DNA of 12,231 bases. Source: Chloroflexota bacterium. Its GTDB lineage: Bacteria > Chloroflexota > Limnocylindria > Limnocylindrales > CSP1-4. A program made the translations under genes and the position numbers. The stretch spans positions 1 to 12,231 of the forward strand of contig JAJYGO010000401.1 of NCBI GenBank assembly GCA_021785115.1, written 5' to 3'. Below the pieces are notes generated by a model. It was not told the origin of the DNA. It saw only the letters and a list, made by a program, of their open reading frames with translations, and did no database searches. Positions 1 to 5,263 of this stretch are shown one piece after another. How positions within the stretch are numbered: the first letter of the stretch is position 1; each line of letters starts with the position of its first letter.

Positions 1-1
1 G

Positions 2-397
2 AAGCACCCGGTGCCGTACACGGGCCACAACCACCTGGCCGGGCTCGCCTACACCATCGTGTCGGTGGGCCTGTTCGCCCAGGTGCTGAGCGGGCTGCTG
101 CTGTTCGGCTGGATCATGCCCACCGGGCCGTTCCACGCCCTGTTCGGGTGGGGCAACGCGTTCCCCTGGGACGGCATCCAGGGCGTCCGCTACCTCCACA
201 ACCTGCTGACGTTCCTGTTCCTCGCGTTCATGGTCCACCACGTCTACTCGGCCATCCTGATCGACATCGAGGAGCGCAACGGCGTGCTCTCGTCGATGTT
301 CTCGGGGTACAAGAACATCCGGCTCGGCCGCACGGTCGAGGCCCTCGGCCTCGTCGGCCACGCTCCTGAGGAGCAGGCCCGGATCAAGAACCTGTAG
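2..397 (+). CDS. hyaC: [NiFe]-hydrogenase b-type cytochrome subunit (HyaC family), 5'-truncated
   Basis: The reading frame is open to the left edge, so the start and N-terminal part lie outside; 131 residues are visible. The family is the membrane di-haem cytochrome b that anchors uptake [NiFe]-hydrogenases and passes electrons from H2 to the quinone pool. Two hydrophobic segments are visible, one just after the HNHLAG motif and one running from the RYLHN motif into VHHVYSA. The histidines in these motifs are the likely haem ligands. The C-terminal stretch after VHHVYSA (short acidic segment, then SSMFSGYK) is characteristic of HyaC, where a cytoplasmic tail follows the last helix. The gene ends 3 nt before hypA, so it closes the structural part of a hydrogenase operon whose small and large subunits should lie just upstream. 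Family assignment is firm; the hydrogenase group cannot be decided here. Confidence 0.88.
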   Translation, partial: KHPVPYTGHNHLAGLAYTIVSVGLFAQVLSGLLLFGWIMPTGPFHALFGWGNAFPWDGIQGVRYLHNLLTFLFLAFMVHHVYSAILIDIEERNGVLSSMFSGYKNIRLGRTVEALGLVGHAPEEQARIKNL

Positions 398-400
398 CCG

Positions 401-784
401 ATGCACGAAGCTGGGCTCCTCGCCGCCGCCATCGCCCAGGCGCTGGCGGCGGGCGGACCCGACGCGGCGACGGGCCCCGGTTCCGCCGGGGGAGCGGGCT
501 CCGGCCCTGCCGGGGCCCGCCGGCCGGTCGCGGTCGAGATCCGCGTCCACGACCCCGTGCACATCGGCGTCGAGGCCGCGCGCATGCACGCCGAGCTGGC
601 GCTGCGGGCCCGCGGGCTGGACGACGTCGCCGTCGAGGTGACCGCCGACCCGGTGGCCTGCCCGATGTGCGACGTCCCGAACGAGGTGCAGCCGGACCAC
701 CCGTTCTGCGAGGCGTGCGGCTGGCCGCTCCCCGACAAGGGGGGCGACCAGGTGGACGCCACCGTCCACTGGGCGGTCGCGTGA
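401..784 (+). CDS. hypA: Hydrogenase nickel incorporation protein HypA
   Basis: HypA is the cytoplasmic nickel metallochaperone that, with HypB, inserts Ni into the hydrogenase large subunit. The protein (127 aa) starts with Met-His-Glu, whose His2 is the conserved nickel ligand. Its zinc site is two CxxC pairs, Cys87/Cys90 (CPMC) and Cys103/Cys106 (CEAC). HypA is usually about 113-118 aa. The extra length here is a Gly/Ala/Pro-rich insertion at about residues 18-41, between the first helix and the next strand, probably a flexible loop. The ATG lies 3 nt after hyaC, and its TGA overlaps the GTG of the next gene, so translation is probably coupled along the operon. No convincing Shine-Dalgarno sequence is visible. 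Confidence 0.92.
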   Translation: MHEAGLLAAAIAQALAAGGPDAATGPGSAGGAGSGPAGARRPVAVEIRVHDPVHIGVEAARMHAELALRARGLDDVAVEVTADPVACPMCDVPNEVQPDHPFCEACGWPLPDKGGDQVDATVHWAVA

Positions 785-1281
785 GCGGCCGCTACGCGGT
801 CCTCGGGCTGGGGAACCGCCTCGAGTCCGACGAGGCGCTCGGCGGGCTGGTCGTGGAGCGGCTGACCGACGACCCCTCGCTCCTGGCCCGGCTCCCGGCC
901 CCCGGCGACGTCGAGCTGGTGGACGGCGGCACCGTGGGCCTGGGGCTGATCCCGTACCTCACCGGGCTCGACGGCCTGGTGGTCGTGGACGTGATCAACG
1001 CGGGCGAGGAGCCGGGCACGCTGATCGACCTCGAGGGCTCCACCCTCATGCGCCACGACCAGGTCATGAGCGTCCATGACCTCGGCGCGGGCGAGCTCCT
1101 GGGCGCCCTCCACGTCATGGAGGCGTGGCCGCGGCGGGTGCGGGTCGTGGGGCTTGAGCCCAAGGCGATCGAGCTCGGGCTGGAGCTCACCGAGCCGGTG
1201 GCGGCGGGGGTGCCCGGGCTGCTGGACCGGATCCTGGAGCATCTCGCCGCCTGGCAGCGCGAGGACGCGCAGGGGGCCTGA
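781..1281 (+). CDS. Hydrogenase maturation protease (HyaD/HybD type, peptidase M52)
   Basis: This endopeptidase removes the C-terminal peptide of the hydrogenase large subunit after Ni insertion. I choose the GTG at 781 because it overlaps the hypA stop as GTGA and puts the hallmark N-terminal strand first (AVLGLGN at residues 6-12); the same frame is open further upstream inside hypA but without family similarity. At 166 aa it has typical family length. Expected nickel-sensing ligands are present: Glu18 in SDEALG, Asp70 in VVVDVINAG and His99 in SVHDLG. The ELVDGGT motif (45-51) and C-terminal GLELT are also typical. It is the last gene of the hydrogenase operon visible here. The HyaD name would be natural beside hyaC, but the family has several paralogues, so no symbol is assigned. 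Confidence 0.9.
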   Translation: MSGRYAVLGLGNRLESDEALGGLVVERLTDDPSLLARLPAPGDVELVDGGTVGLGLIPYLTGLDGLVVVDVINAGEEPGTLIDLEGSTLMRHDQVMSVHDLGAGELLGALHVMEAWPRRVRVVGLEPKAIELGLELTEPVAAGVPGLLDRILEHLAAWQREDAQGA

Positions 1282-1298
1282 GCCGCGCCTTGGGCCGT

Positions 1299-1312
1299 GC
1301 GGGCGCGCCCGC
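1299..1312 (+). terminator. GC palindrome after the hydrogenase operon
   Basis: GCGGGCGCGCCCGC is a perfect 14-nt palindrome (5-bp stem, CGCG loop) starting 18 nt after the protease stop codon. There is no T-tract, as is common for hairpin terminators in very GC-rich genomes. The function is inferred from position only. Confidence 0.35.
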
Positions 1313-1385
1313 GCGCGTTCCCCGTTTCGCCCCGCGTGCGTGCCCGCCGTCGAGCGTGCCCTCCCGCGCGTGCCTTCCTCCCTCC

Positions 1386-1431
1386 TGCCCGCCAGGCGGT
1401 CACTCCGATGCACCTGCCCGCTGGGCGGGCC
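1386..1431. repeat. Palindromic 46-bp module, copy A (diverged)
   Basis: Two 17-mers of the TGCCCGC-NNN-GCGGGCA type lie at 1386-1402 (diverged: TGCCCGCCAGGCGGTCA) and 1415-1431 (last base differs), separated by 12 nt. The layout, 17-12-17, is identical to that of copy B at 1489-1534. Read on the opposite strand, copy A lines up with copy B, so the two modules look like an inverted duplication. Confidence 0.6.
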
Positions 1432-1488
1432 GTTTGGCGCGCGAACCCAGCCCGCGGACGGCCCGCATGCCCCGCTCGTGCCCTGCGT

Positions 1489-1534
1489 TGCCCGCTGGGC
1501 GGGCACATGCGCTGGAGTGCCCGCCCAGCGGGCA
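1489..1534. repeat. Palindromic 46-bp module, copy B (perfect inverted repeat)
   Basis: TGCCCGCTGGGCGGGCA at 1489-1505 is matched by its exact reverse complement at 1518-1534, with a 12-nt spacer. This gives either a 17-bp stem or, within each arm, a 7-bp stem with a 3-nt loop. It resembles a REP/BIME-type intergenic palindrome. An operator or a structured leader for tmk is possible but less likely, given that the tmk transcript seems to start at the GTG. Confidence 0.7.
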
Positions 1535-1591
1535 GCCGCGACGAGGGGACCCAGCTACCACGCCACGGGACTGGACCCCGGCCCGAGGCCC

Positions 1592-1597
1592 TACACT
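1592..1597 (+). promoter_or_regulatory. Candidate -10 box of tmk (leaderless)
   Basis: TACACT lies 6 nt before the GTG start codon and fits the TANNNT pattern seen before other genes in the window. That spacing would place the transcript start at or next to the GTG, and there is no Shine-Dalgarno sequence. No clear -35 box is visible. Confidence 0.5.
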
Positions 1598-1603
1598 CGA
1601 CCC

Positions 1604-2269
1604 GTGGACACCCCTTCGCCCGCGCCCGCGCGCGGGCCGTTCATCACGCTCGAGGGCCCCGACGGCTCGGGCAAGTCCAGCCTGCTGCCGCGCCTGGCGG
1701 CCCTGCTCCGCGAACGGGGCCTCGACGTGGTCACCACCCGCGAGCCGGGCAGCACGCCCCTCGGCGAGCGCATCCGGTCGATCCTGCTCGACACGGAGCC
1801 CCGGATCGACCACACGGGCCGCGCCGACGCGCTGCTGTTCGCTGCCGCCCGGACCCAGCACGTGCACGAGGTGATCCGTCCGGCCCTCGCCCGCGGCGCG
1901 ATCGTCCTGTGCGACCGCTACGCCGACTCCTCGATGGCGTACCAGGGCGCCGGATCGCAGATCCCGCTGGACGAGGTGCGGACCCTCCAGCAGTTCGCCA
2001 CCGGCGGCCTGTGGCCGGACCTGACGATCCTGCTCGACCTGCCAGTCGAGGCAGGCCTCGCCCGCAAGCGCGACGAGGTCACCCGCTTCGAGGCCTACCA
2101 CGACCTCGCCTACCACGAGCGCGTCCGGGCGGCGTTCCTCGCGTTCGCCGCCGCCGAGCCCGCCCGCTACGCGGTCGTGGACGCCACGCGGAACCCCGAC
2201 GCCGTGCTCGCCGCGTCCGCGACGGCGCTCGACCGGCTGGCGGACCGCTGGCCCGCGCTGCGGGGCTAA
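1604..2269 (+). CDS. tmk: Thymidylate kinase
   Basis: Phosphorylates dTMP to dTDP with ATP, an essential cytoplasmic step of dTTP synthesis. The GTG at 1604 gives 221 aa, normal for the family, and lies right after a -10 box; earlier in-frame starts would only add low-complexity sequence from the repeat region. Visible motifs are the P-loop GPDGSGKSS (18-26), TREPG (45-49), the DRYADSS signature (104-110) with AYQG following, and a basic lid around KRDEVTRFE. In Bacillus and relatives tmk sits directly beside darA (yaaQ). Here darA is about 8.9 kb further right in the same orientation, with surface-protein genes between. The assignment is secure. Confidence 0.96.
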   Translation: MDTPSPAPARGPFITLEGPDGSGKSSLLPRLAALLRERGLDVVTTREPGSTPLGERIRSILLDTEPRIDHTGRADALLFAAARTQHVHEVIRPALARGAIVLCDRYADSSMAYQGAGSQIPLDEVRTLQQFATGGLWPDLTILLDLPVEAGLARKRDEVTRFEAYHDLAYHERVRAAFLAFAAAEPARYAVVDATRNPDAVLAASATALDRLADRWPALRG

Positions 2270-2275
2270 CGGGCG

Positions 2276-2309
2276 CCGAAGCCCCGACGGCGGCGATCGG
2301 CCGCTTCGG
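2276..2309 (+). terminator. Inverted repeat between tmk and the hydrolase gene
   Basis: CCGAAGC (2276-2282) pairs with GCTTCGG (2303-2309) across 20 nt, starting 6 nt after the tmk stop. It ends 1 nt before the -10 box of the next gene, so it could be a weak terminator for tmk or an operator for the hydrolase gene. There is no T-tract. Confidence 0.35.
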
Positions 2310-2310
2310 A

Positions 2311-2316
2311 TAAGGT
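2311..2316 (+). promoter_or_regulatory. Candidate -10 box of the hydrolase lipoprotein gene
   Basis: TAAGGT lies 11 nt before the ATG, implying a 5' leader of only about 4-5 nt. There is no Shine-Dalgarno sequence before this ATG, which agrees with leaderless or near-leaderless initiation. Confidence 0.4.
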
Positions 2317-2327
2317 GGCCGGGCACC

Positions 2328-3467
2328 ATGACGTCGTCCGCGCCCCTCCGACCCCGCCGCCCCGACCGCCGCGGACGGCGCGGCGTCGCGCTGCTGCTGC
2401 TGGCCGTGGTGCTCGGGGCGGGCGCCTGCGCCCCCGCACCCCAGGCCACGGAGACCTCGAGCCCCCAGGCGGCGTCGATCCCGCCGTCCTCGGCCCCGCT
2501 GCCCACGGAGTCGGCGTCACCTTCCCTGCCGCCGCCCACGGCCACCGCCGCCCCGAGCCCCGTCGTCCCGGCCGACCCGTGTGGCGAGGCCGACCCGACC
2601 TGCCAGAGCGCCGCCGCGGTCCAGCAGACGACCGGCATCCAGTTCACGGACCCGGTGCCCTGCGCCGTGCAGGGCGTCACTGGGGTCAACGCCGTGCCCG
2701 GCGCGAGCGGGACGGTCACCACCTACTGCAACCTCCAGATCGACAGCTTCGCGCCGAAGGCCGGGGAGCAGCTGCCGGTCGTCGTCATGATCCCCGGCGG
2801 CCCCGTCCCGCTGGGGACCCGCGCCTACCTGTGGCTGCTCGCCCGCCTCGTGGCCTGGAAGGGCGCCGTGGTCTACACCGCCGACTACCGGTCCGCGCCG
2901 CAGTGGGGCGGCGGCTACCCCCAGACCTTCGCGGACGTCGCGTGCGCGGTCGCCTACGCTCGCGCCAACGCCGCCAAGATCGGCGGGGACCCCTCCCGGA
3001 TCACGCTCCTCGCGCACTCCTTCGGCGGCTTTCCGGGATCAGTCGTCTCGCTCTCGCAGCACGACTTCGCCACCGACGAGCCCGCGTGCAAGGCCGCCGG
3101 CGCCAGCGGACGGCCGGACGCGTTCGTCGGCGTCGCGGCCATCTACGGCTTCGACCACGTCGGGGCGGACTTCCTCGCCCAGATGCTGGGCGGCACCCAG
3201 CAGGATGTCCCCGCCAACTGGGCAGCCACCGACATCACGACCCTCGCCACCGCGAAGGGCCACCCGAAGCCGCCGGTGCTGCTGCTCGCCGGCACGGCCG
3301 ACGCGGTCGCCCCGATCGCCACCGCCGACGAGTTCGCCGCCGACCTGCGCGCTGGGGGGATAACGGCCACCGTGACGTCAGTCGAGGGCGCCGACCACAA
3401 CACGATCCTCGCCGACCCCGCGACGCTGTCCGCCGTCACCGCGCTGATCGGCGCGAAGGGCCAGTAG
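2328..3467 (+). CDS. Secreted alpha/beta-hydrolase (esterase/lipase-like) lipoprotein
   Basis: The 379-aa protein begins with an Arg-rich n-region and a hydrophobic segment ending in a lipobox-like AGAC with Cys34, so export and lipid anchoring outside the membrane are likely. A Ser/Pro/Thr/Ala-rich linker (35-85) separates the anchor from the enzyme. The catalytic domain (about 100-379) has an oxyanion-hole segment MIPGGP (154-159), the nucleophile elbow LLAHSFGG with Ser231, an acid at Asp325 in AGTADAVAP and His357 in EGADHN. This is the order and spacing expected of the carboxylesterase/BD-FAE-type alpha/beta-hydrolase fold. The elbow is A-H-S-F-G instead of G-x-S-x-G, a tolerated variant. 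Four further cysteines (85, 92, 112, 134) lie near the start of the domain and could form disulfides outside the cell. The substrate cannot be predicted. It converges on the 541-aa surface protein gene. Confidence 0.82.
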   Translation: MTSSAPLRPRRPDRRGRRGVALLLLAVVLGAGACAPAPQATETSSPQAASIPPSSAPLPTESASPSLPPPTATAAPSPVVPADPCGEADPTCQSAAAVQQTTGIQFTDPVPCAVQGVTGVNAVPGASGTVTTYCNLQIDSFAPKAGEQLPVVVMIPGGPVPLGTRAYLWLLARLVAWKGAVVYTADYRSAPQWGGGYPQTFADVACAVAYARANAAKIGGDPSRITLLAHSFGGFPGSVVSLSQHDFATDEPACKAAGASGRPDAFVGVAAIYGFDHVGADFLAQMLGGTQQDVPANWAATDITTLATAKGHPKPPVLLLAGTADAVAPIATADEFAADLRAGGITATVTSVEGADHNTILADPATLSAVTALIGAKGQ

Positions 3468-3478
3468 CGGGGCTGGGC

Positions 3479-3503
3479 CGGGCGCCCGTGACCGCGAGCG
3501 CCC
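3479..3503. terminator. Inverted repeats in the convergent gap
   Basis: The 63-nt gap between two converging genes contains the palindrome CGGGCGCCCG (3479-3488), and GGGCGC (3480-3485) can also pair with GCGCCC (3498-3503). It could end both transcripts. Evidence is positional only. Confidence 0.25.
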
Positions 3504-3530
3504 TCCTGACCCGAGCAGCGGTCCGGTGAC

Positions 3531-5156
3531 CTAACGCGAGACCGTGTACCGGTAGACGGGCGAGATGTTGTTCGCGTACTCGGGGGTGGGGTAGACGACC
3601 ACCCGCCAGTAGAAGCTCCCCACTGCCCGCGGCGTCCAGGTGAGGCTGGCCGTGCCGTCCGCCTGCGACGAGCGCCCGTAGCTGCCCGCGTACACCCAGT
3701 GCCGTCGGCTCGCGTCATAGCGGTACAGCTGGAACGAGACGGTCGCCACTCCCGCCGGGGCGATCTGCGCCCGCAGGGTGACTGGCCTTCCGACCCGCGC
3801 CGCCTGCCGCGTGGACGCGCTCACGCCAGGCAGCGAGACGGTCCGCCGCACGATGGCGGCGGCGTCGGCGGAGGCAGCGCTCGCGACCGCGGAACCCGGG
3901 TAGCTGACGCGGTAGTCCGTGTTCATCGGCGGAGTCAGCGTCAGCGTGTACCGGCCGCCGATCGGGACGATCGTCCCGATCGGCGAGTAGTCGGCGGTGC
4001 CCCTGACGCGGGCGTCCAGCTGGAGCGACGCCCCGGCCGGCACCGACGCCGTGCCGCTCAGCGTCACCGAGGAGCCGATCACCGATACGCGCGGCGACAC
4101 GGACGCGGTCACTGACGATGCCGGAACATACGAGAGCGTCCAGGGCTCCGTGACGGCCACCTTGTTTCCGGCGATGTCGCGGACGTCGCCGACCGCAGCG
4201 ATGTACGTGTAGCCGGGCAGGAGATCGGTCGACGGCGTGAAGGTCCCGGTTCGCGTGGCCGGGTAGTACAGATACGTGCCGGGCAGGATCCCGCCGTTCG
4301 GCGCCTGGACGACCAAGCCGAGGTTCAGCCACGTCGCGTCGTCGATCGGCTCGCTGAACACGACGGAGATCAGCGGGCGAGGGGTGGTGACCACCGCCTT
4401 GTCCGGTGGCGAGAACGACACGACGGTGGGACGGATGGTGTCCAGCGTGACGCTCACGCTGACCGGCTGCGACCACAGCCCGACGCCGTTCATCACCCGC
4501 GCCCAGATCGTCTTGAGCCCGTCACCCCCCGGCACCGTCCAGGTGAACTGGTTCTCCAGCGGGGCCGGTGCCGACCAGGTCGTCCCGTCGTTGCTGAGGC
4601 TCATCTGCGTGACGCCCGACAGGTCGTCGAACCCGGCCAGCAATAGCGTCACGGTCGTCGAGTTCACCATCGTCGCGCCACCCGCCACGTGGAGGCTGGC
4701 GACCGGCGGCGTCGGATCCGGGACGACCTGGACCGACAGCGTGTACGTGCCCTCGACGTTCGACGCTCCGTTGAGGTCGAGGTAGAACGTGCCGCCGATC
4801 GTGGTCGGCCACGAGACGTGCTCCGAGCTGGTCGGGCCGGTTGACTTGGTCAGCAGGCCGGTGTTGGAGAGAACGGTCGTGGCGCTCGAATCGAACAGGT
4901 AGAGGTCGAAGTCCGTCCCGACCGTGCCCGTCAGCCCGGCGACCAGGACATAGCCAGCGGGGACGTCGATGCGGTAGACGACGTCGTAGATCGGGCCGCC
5001 GAGCAGCCCGCTGACCACCGAGGCCGGCAGCGGGATGCCGGGGATGTCGGACTCGGGCGGGTTCGCCGCGCGGGCGGCGGGCCCGCCGGCCACGGCCGAG
5101 GGGACAGCCAGCAAGAGCGCCAGGAGCACGTGGAGCCAGGAGCGCCGGGCCTTCAT
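3531..5156 (-). CDS. Secreted multidomain surface protein (PPC-like plus Ig-like domains)
   Basis: The 541-aa protein has a signal peptide (basic MKARR, hydrophobic core, likely cleavage after ARA near residue 30). Domains in order: a PPC-like beta-sandwich (about 56-146, with TDFDLYLFD); an Ig-like module with DDLSGV and a WARV strand (about 150-240); a Big_5/SbsA-like Ig module starting IRPTVVSFSPP with VFSEPID and DIAGN (about 241-345); an Ig-like module (about 350-440); and a C-terminal beta domain (446-541) resembling the end of the upstream 595-aa protein. No catalytic motif, LPXTG signal or C-terminal membrane helix is visible, so it is released or held non-covalently. It is the last gene of the minus-strand surface locus. 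The ATG follows a TATCCT box by 9 nt, with no Shine-Dalgarno sequence. The likely role is an adhesin or envelope component; the exact function is unknown. Confidence 0.75.
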   Translation of the reverse strand: MKARRSWLHVLLALLLAVPSAVAGGPAARAANPPESDIPGIPLPASVVSGLLGGPIYDVVYRIDVPAGYVLVAGLTGTVGTDFDLYLFDSSATTVLSNTGLLTKSTGPTSSEHVSWPTTIGGTFYLDLNGASNVEGTYTLSVQVVPDPTPPVASLHVAGGATMVNSTTVTLLLAGFDDLSGVTQMSLSNDGTTWSAPAPLENQFTWTVPGGDGLKTIWARVMNGVGLWSQPVSVSVTLDTIRPTVVSFSPPDKAVVTTPRPLISVVFSEPIDDATWLNLGLVVQAPNGGILPGTYLYYPATRTGTFTPSTDLLPGYTYIAAVGDVRDIAGNKVAVTEPWTLSYVPASSVTASVSPRVSVIGSSVTLSGTASVPAGASLQLDARVRGTADYSPIGTIVPIGGRYTLTLTPPMNTDYRVSYPGSAVASAASADAAAIVRRTVSLPGVSASTRQAARVGRPVTLRAQIAPAGVATVSFQLYRYDASRRHWVYAGSYGRSSQADGTASLTWTPRAVGSFYWRVVVYPTPEYANNISPVYRYTVSR

Positions 5157-5165
5157 GGTGGGTGG

Positions 5166-5171
5166 AGGATA
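5166..5171 (-). promoter_or_regulatory. Candidate -10 box of the 541-aa surface protein gene
   Basis: On the minus strand TATCCT lies 9 nt before the ATG, implying a leader of 0-3 nt. The matching -35 position falls inside the hairpin at 5186-5217, so promoter and terminator of adjacent genes overlap. Confidence 0.45.
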
Positions 5172-5185
5172 CCCCGGGACATGCA

Positions 5186-5217
5186 GAGAGGGCCGGGGCG
5201 ATTGCCCCGGCCCTCTC
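5186..5217 (-). terminator. Strong hairpin downstream of the 595-aa protein gene
   Basis: GAGAGGGCCGGGGC (5186-5199) is followed by a 4-nt loop and its exact reverse complement (5204-5217), a perfect 14-bp stem 46 nt after the stop codon. There is no T-tract on either side. It lies immediately upstream of the -10 box of the next gene. Confidence 0.65.
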
Positions 5218-5220
5218 GCT

Positions 5221-5247
5221 GCGGGTCGCCCCGGAGGGACGACCCGC
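5221..5247 (-). terminator. Second hairpin downstream of the 595-aa protein gene
   Basis: GCGGGTCG (5221-5228) pairs with CGACCCGC (5240-5247) around an 11-nt loop whose CCCC and GGG can extend the stem. It lies 16 nt after the stop codon, so the transcript would meet two hairpins in a row. Either could end transcription or protect the mRNA 3' end. Confidence 0.5.
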
Positions 5248-5263
5248 TGTCTGCTCTAGACGG

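Larger units (their letters stand above)
1282..1603. other. Non-coding region between the hydrogenase operon and tmk
   Basis: This is the only stretch over 300 nt without a gene. All reading frames crossing it give low-complexity Arg/Pro/Ala translations. It holds the 14-nt palindrome at 1299-1312, the palindromic modules at 1386-1534 and the tmk -10 box at 1592-1597. Words such as GTGCC and TGCCCGC recur throughout. I see no RNA gene. Confidence 0.6.

Noticed and set aside
244..1506. Long open frame of about 420 codons on the minus strand opposite the hydrogenase genes
   Set aside because: Low-complexity Arg/Gly/Ala/Pro translation with no motif, covering three well-supported genes and the repeat region; a by-product of high GC.
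1282..1603. Structured RNA or riboswitch controlling tmk
   Set aside because: No known aptamer pattern, and the tmk -10 box lies downstream of the hairpins, so they would not be in the tmk mRNA.
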